Source: Myxococcaceae bacterium (GTDB lineage Bacteria; Myxococcota_A; Polyangia; Polyangiales; Ga0077539). Taken from it: a stretch of 64,000 nucleotides of DNA. Made by a program: the position numbers and the translations under genes. A model generated the notes under the pieces. That model saw only the letters and a list, made by a program, of their open reading frames with translations. It ran no database searches and was not told where the DNA came from. The stretch lies in assembly GCA_004297725.1 (NCBI GenBank), contig SCUS01000092.1, positions 62,001 to 126,000 on the forward strand. The letters are read 5' to 3'. This document shows positions 60,258 to 64,000 of the stretch, in pieces; the stretch's first letter is position 1; each line of letters begins with the position of its first letter.

Positions 60258-61717
60258 GCGGCGAGATGATCGTCGCGTACCTCGCGGCGGGCGTGCTCTT
60301 CATCCGCTCGCTGGGCGGGCTCTCCAAGCAGGAGACCGCGCAGGACGGCAACGGCTACGGCGTGCTCGGGATGACCCTGGCCATCCTGGTGACGGGGGTG
60401 TCGTGGATGTCCCGCGCGGGCATCGTCGTGCGCGACGCCGCGGGGCACTTCACCGGCGCGGCGTGGGCCTCCTCGGGCGCCCTCTTCGTCGCCATGGCCG
60501 CGGCGACGGTGCTGGGCGGCACGCTCGCTCGGCGCGTCGAGATGACCGGGATGCCCGAGCTCGTCGCGGTGCTGCACAGCTTCGTCGGGCTCGCGGCGGT
60601 GCTCGTCGGCGTGTCGTCGTACCTCTCCCCGGTGGGCGCGCCCAGCGAGGTCGCCACCGAGCAGATGGTGCACCTCATCGAGGTGTGGGCCGGCGCGGCG
60701 GTCGGCGCGATCACCCTCACCGGCTCGATCGTGGCCTGGGCCAAGCTGCGCGGCACCCTCACCGGCAAGCCGCTGCTGCTGCCCGGGAGGCACCTGCTCA
60801 ACGCCGGGCTCGCGCTGGCGATCGTGGGCCTGGCGGTGCCCTTCGTGCACGCCCCCGGCAGCGAGGGGCTGAGCTACCTCCTCGCCATGGTGGCCCTCGC
60901 GGCGGTGCTGGGGACGCACCTCGTGCTGGCCATCGGCGGCGCCGACATGCCCGTGGTGGTCTCGCTGCTCAACAGCTACTCCGGCTGGGCGGCCGCCGCC
61001 GCGGGCTTCATGCTCGCCAACGACCTGCTCATCGTGACGGGCGCGCTCGTCGGGTCGAGCGGAACCATCCTCTCGATCATCATGTGCCGCGCGATGAACC
61101 GCTCGATCCTGAGCGTGGTGTTCGGCGGCTTCGGCACCAGCGAGGGCAAGGCGGGCGTGGCGCGCGAGGCCGTCGGCGAGGTGCACGAGATGAAGGCCGA
61201 CGAGGTGGCGCACAAGCTCGTGGCGGCGCGCACCGTGGTGATCGTCCCGGGCTACGGCATGGCCGTGTCGAGGGCGCAGGGGGCGGTGCGAGAGCTCACC
61301 ACGGCGCTGCGAGAGCGCGGCATCGAGGTGCGCTTCGCCATCCACCCGGTGGCGGGTCGGCTGCCCGGGCACATGAACGTGCTGCTGGCCGAGGCGGGCG
61401 TTCCCTACGACATGGTCCACGAGATGGAGCCCATGAACGTGGAGCTGCCGCGCACCGACATCGTGCTGGTGATCGGGGCGAACGACATCGTGAACCCGGG
61501 GGCCCTCGACGACCCCGGCTCGAGCATCTACGGGATGCCGGTGCTCGAGGTGTGGAAGGCGAGCCTGACCGTGGTGCTGAAGCGCGGCATGGCGGCGGGC
61601 TACGCGGGCGTGGAGAACCCGCTCTTCCTCCTCGACAACACGCGGATGCTCTTCGGCGACGCGCGGCGCTCGGTCGAGGCCCTCGTGGCGGAGGTGCGAC
61701 GACCGCCGCCGGCTTGA
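60254..61717 (+). CDS. pntB: NAD(P) transhydrogenase subunit beta
   Basis: 487 residues. About nine transmembrane helices are followed by the C-terminal NADP-binding domain [18 protein letters not shown] (GxGxxA/V), [24 protein letters not shown], and [30 protein letters not shown]. The proton-channel residue region [19 protein letters not shown] is intact. Coupled with pntA by a 4-bp overlap. It supplies NADPH for biosynthesis and for glutathione or thioredoxin systems. Confidence 0.96.
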   Translation: MSGEMIVAYLAAGVLFIRSLGGLSKQETAQDGNGYGVLGMTLAILVTGVSWMSRAGIVVRDAAGHFTGAAWASSGALFVAMAAATVLGGTLARRVEMTGMPELVAVLHSFVGLAAVLVGVSSYLSPVGAPSEVATEQMVHLIEVWAGAAVGAITLTGSIVAWAKLRGTLTGKPLLLPGRHLLNAGLALAIVGLAVPFVHAPGSEGLSYLLAMVALAAVLGTHLVLAIGGADMPVVVSLLNSYSGWAAAAAGFMLANDLLIVTGALVGSSGTILSIIMCRAMNRSILSVVFGGFGTSEGKAGVAREAVGEVHEMKADEVAHKLVAARTVVIVPGYGMAVSRAQGAVRELTTALRERGIEVRFAIHPVAGRLPGHMNVLLAEAGVPYDMVHEMEPMNVELPRTDIVLVIGANDIVNPGALDDPGSSIYGMPVLEVWKASLTVVLKRGMAAGYAGVENPLFLLDNTRMLFGDARRSVEALVAEVRRPPPA

Positions 61718-61760
61718 CCATCATCAACATCGACCCCCTCCGACGATCGACCCTGCAGCC

Positions 61761-61784
61761 GACCCGAAGGACATCAGTCGGGTC
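61761..61784 (+). promoter_or_regulatory. Inverted repeat in the lodA-like leader
   Basis: GACCCGA (61761-61767) and TCGGGTC (61778-61784) are perfect 7-bp arms with a 10-nt loop. The repeat lies between the pntB stop and the oxidase ATG at 61799, just before GAGGAT. It may be an operator or a leader stem, and it separates the two units. Confidence 0.4.
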
Positions 61785-61798
61785 CGAGACGAGGATCT

Positions 61799-63820
61799 AT
61801 GGGAGACCAATCCAAGAAGGACCAGCGCAGCCATCCGAGCCACGAGGCGGGGGAGGCGCACTCGGGCGGAGGGTGCCCGATGCACGGAGACATGAGCTCC
61901 TGGGCGTTCACCCGGAGGGCGTTCATGGTCGGGAGCACGGCCTTCGTCGCGACGCTGATGGGCTGTGGCCCCGAGGCGGGCGGAGCGCCGACCGACGGCG
62001 GCACCAGCGACGCCAGCGACGCGCCCGACGCGGGCGACGCGCCAGACCCCACCGAGCTCGGCAACGCGAGAGCCGACTCGGTCTACCGCATCCACCCGGC
62101 GATCGGCATGGCGCGCCTCGGCAACGCCGACCCGTCGCAGTTCTTCATCGGCCCTGAGATCCCTGGGATGCCACCCTCCAACGAGGCCCCGGGCACCGCG
62201 GCGCCGCCCTACAAGGTCGACGGGCTCGTCAAGCCGCAGGCGGCGCGCTTCCGGGTCTTCGAGTACCGCCGCATCAACGGCAGGCTGACGCCGGTGCGCG
62301 AGGTGAACCTCGACACCCCGGGCGTGGCGCGCATCGACTGGACGGCGCACCTCGCCAACCGCAAGGCGTCGTTTCACCAGTTCAACGGGCTCCAGGGCGA
62401 GCGCACCACGCCGCGTCCGCTCCGCAACCCTACGGTGACCGACCGCGCCTCGCTCGAGATCGACTTCGGCCCGCGGAGCGTCTCCGGGCGCTCCCACGCC
62501 CCGGAGGAGTTTCGCGTCGGCACCGGCGCGGCGCCCGAGCAGAGCACCTACCCCCGCCGCGCCGACGACTCGCCGGTCATCGACTACCTCGGCCAGGTGC
62601 TTACGGACAACGCGGGGCGCCTCATCGTGCTCGGCGGCCGCGGCGTCGCGGCGTACCAGGCCGAGCGGGCCCCGGCGCTGCCGTCGTACGTCAACAACGA
62701 CGGGTGGTTCGACGACGCCTCCGACGGCCCTGTCACGGCCACGGTGGTGATCAACGACAACGGCGTGACGCGCTCGGTCCCCGTGGACGCGGCCGGCGGC
62801 GCGTGGGTGGTGGTCTCCCCGCCGACCTTCGCCCCGGGCATCCTCGCGTGCACCTCGCTCTACGACCTGCTCTTCGACCTCGGCGTGCGCGACATCCCCA
62901 TCCCCGCGGACAACGGGCTCTACGCCGACGGCGGCCCTCTCGAGCGGCTGCGGCGGCTGCACGAAGACTTCCAGCCCGAGGGCGCGGAGGAGTTTCCCAA
63001 CATCACGGCGGACTTCTCCGACGAGATCCAGCCGCTCATGGTCACCGGGTACAACTTCCGCTGGGTCACGTCGCTCGCGGTGGGCCACCACGAGTCGCTG
63101 CTCGCGCCCGAGCTCACCGAGGAGTCGACCACCGGGGAGGCCGCGCGCACCCTGGTGTTCCGGTACATGCGCCCGCCGGTCGGGGCCACGATCGCGAGCG
63201 GCCCGCGCAACATGCCGCTGCTCCTCGGCAGCGACCCCTACACCACGTCGCAGCCCGACAACATCCGGATGCAGACGCTCTCGCGCACCCAGATCGGGCT
63301 GATGCGCCGCTGGGCCAGCGGGCACTTCACCCCGCCGCGCACCACGCCCCGGCCGAAGCCCGGCATCACGGCCCACGGCCTCGACCGCGCGGCGCTCGAG
63401 AACGCCTGCGGCGGAGCGTTCTTCCCGGGCATCGAGGTGGGCTGGCAGGTGCGCAACCCGGCGCTCTACATCGAGCCCTTCCGGCTCAACCTCGCGGGCA
63501 TGAGCGGCTACACCGGGGAGACCGACCAGCCCCTGCGCCCGGGGCACTTCACCCGGCAGATGGCGCTGCCGTGGCACGCGGACTTCAACGACTGCGGGCG
63601 CGAGGGCACCAACGGGTGGTGGCCCTCGGCGCGCCCCGACGACGTGTTCCTCTCGGCCGACGCGGCGAGGCCGGTGCGGTGGGCGAGGCCCGACGGGCGC
63701 TTCCCCGACGGCACCACCAGCACCCACAAGGACATGATCGACTACTGGCACATGTTCGGCTTCGTGGTGAAGCAGGGCGACGTCTTCCTCGAGACCGAGC
63801 GGGCCGAGCACATCCCATGA
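61799..63820 (+). CDS. LodA/GoxA-like CTQ oxidase, Tat-exported
   Basis: 673 residues. The N-terminus has FTRRAFMVGSTAFVATLMGC, a twin-arginine signal with a lipoprotein-like Cys, then an Asp-rich spacer. The rest matches the LodA/GoxA family (L-lysine-epsilon/glycine oxidases): YRIHPAIGMARLGNADPSQFFIGPEIPG, VDGLVKPQAARFRVFEY, DYWHMFGFVVK. The cross-linking residues of cysteine tryptophylquinone are present: Cys537 in ENACGGAFFPGIEVGW and Trp592 in LPWHADFNDC. The quinone forms with help of the flavoprotein LodB, which is not visible here. The stop overlaps the next gene (ATGA at 63817). Oxidative deamination with H2O2 release is expected; the substrate is not readable. Confidence 0.85.
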   Translation: MGDQSKKDQRSHPSHEAGEAHSGGGCPMHGDMSSWAFTRRAFMVGSTAFVATLMGCGPEAGGAPTDGGTSDASDAPDAGDAPDPTELGNARADSVYRIHPAIGMARLGNADPSQFFIGPEIPGMPPSNEAPGTAAPPYKVDGLVKPQAARFRVFEYRRINGRLTPVREVNLDTPGVARIDWTAHLANRKASFHQFNGLQGERTTPRPLRNPTVTDRASLEIDFGPRSVSGRSHAPEEFRVGTGAAPEQSTYPRRADDSPVIDYLGQVLTDNAGRLIVLGGRGVAAYQAERAPALPSYVNNDGWFDDASDGPVTATVVINDNGVTRSVPVDAAGGAWVVVSPPTFAPGILACTSLYDLLFDLGVRDIPIPADNGLYADGGPLERLRRLHEDFQPEGAEEFPNITADFSDEIQPLMVTGYNFRWVTSLAVGHHESLLAPELTEESTTGEAARTLVFRYMRPPVGATIASGPRNMPLLLGSDPYTTSQPDNIRMQTLSRTQIGLMRRWASGHFTPPRTTPRPKPGITAHGLDRAALENACGGAFFPGIEVGWQVRNPALYIEPFRLNLAGMSGYTGETDQPLRPGHFTRQMALPWHADFNDCGREGTNGWWPSARPDDVFLSADAARPVRWARPDGRFPDGTTSTHKDMIDYWHMFGFVVKQGDVFLETERAEHIP

Positions 63821-64000
63821 GCGGGCCGCGCCTCGACGAGTTCGCGCGCCCCGGCGACGCGTGGTCGAGGGCGTACCTCGGCTCGGACTTCTGCCAGACC
63901 CTCCTGCCGGCGCCCTCGGCGATGCTCGAGGCCTTCGCCGAGCTGCGCGGCCGCGCGGCCTTCACCCTCGTCACCCCGCCGGTCAACGACGCGGGGCTCC
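63817..64000 (+). CDS. Unknown protein, 3'-partial
   Basis: The ATG overlaps the stop of the LodA-like gene by 4 bp, and the frame stays open to the window end (61 codons). The visible start (MSGPRLDEFARPGDAWSRAY, LGSDFCQTLLPAP, LVTPPVNDAGL) has no FAD-binding GxGxxG, so it is not the start of a typical LodB. Coupling suggests it works with the oxidase, for example in maturation. Family not recognised. Confidence 0.7.
   Translation, partial: MSGPRLDEFARPGDAWSRAYLGSDFCQTLLPAPSAMLEAFAELRGRAAFTLVTPPVNDAGL

Noticed and set aside
63817-64000. LodB flavoprotein
   Set aside because: No N-terminal dinucleotide-binding GxGxxG motif in the visible 61 codons.

Overview
The window is about 70% G+C and densely coded, with strong G/C preference at third codon positions. 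Its gene content points to a large-genome myxobacterium (Myxococcota), most like the Sandaracinaceae/Polyangiales. The signs are Hanks-type Ser/Thr kinases, several PilZ proteins, large hybrid histidine kinases, many lipoproteins, cysteine-rich Stig1-like repeat proteins, an OmpA protein with thrombospondin-3 calcium repeats, and multihaem cytochromes. The taxonomic placement is inference from gene content. I found no rRNA, tRNA, IS element, phage gene or CRISPR array.

Layout. 1-3.7 kb: end of a secreted multihaem cytochrome c, a lipoprotein with two NrfJ-like domains, and tryptophanase. 4.0-5.7 kb: secreted trypsin-like protease. 10.2-5.8 kb (minus): probable operon uvrB, caspase-like lipoprotein, spermidine-synthase-like protein. 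10.5-20.4 kb: an unknown exported protein, two paralogous FliA/WhiG-type sigma factors, a CAP-domain lipoprotein, a membrane Ser/Thr kinase, a pseudokinase-PilZ fusion, a small PilZ protein and a pseudo-receiver-EAL protein. 24.1-20.4 kb (minus): a 1223-residue membrane-anchored HEAT-repeat protein. 24.3-28.5 kb: a cysteine-less glutaredoxin-like protein, PruA (minus), and a propeller lipoprotein with one haem motif. 28.6-35.1 kb: a KPEA-repeat protein, a 22-repeat cysteine-rich lipoprotein overlapping an OmpA/TSP3 protein, and a YprB-like exonuclease. 35-49.6 kb: signalling block with a hybrid kinase, a repeat/LamG lipoprotein, a kinase-response regulator pair, a roughly 1890-residue phosphorelay kinase overlapping a receiver-EAL protein, and a papain-like lipoprotein. 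49.7-51.5 kb: radical SAM/SPASM enzyme and a beta-carbonic-anhydrase-like protein. 55.5-51.6 kb (minus): OmcA/MtrC-type decahaem cytochrome followed by a parvulin-like lipoprotein. 56.1-64 kb: PilZ protein, orphan PqqC, transhydrogenase PntAB, a Tat-exported LodA-like quinone oxidase and the start of an overlapping unknown gene.

Three themes recur. The first is c-di-GMP and phosphorelay signalling: two EAL proteins, three PilZ proteins, four histidine kinases, one Hanks kinase and one pseudokinase, but no GGDEF protein. The second is extracellular redox chemistry: multihaem cytochromes, a quinone oxidase, PqqC and transhydrogenase. The third is a large exported set of lipoproteins and proteases. 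The most unusual items are the pseudokinase-PilZ fusion, the caspase-like gene inside a uvrB operon, the active-site-less glutaredoxin, and the Tat-type LodA homologue without a visible LodB partner.
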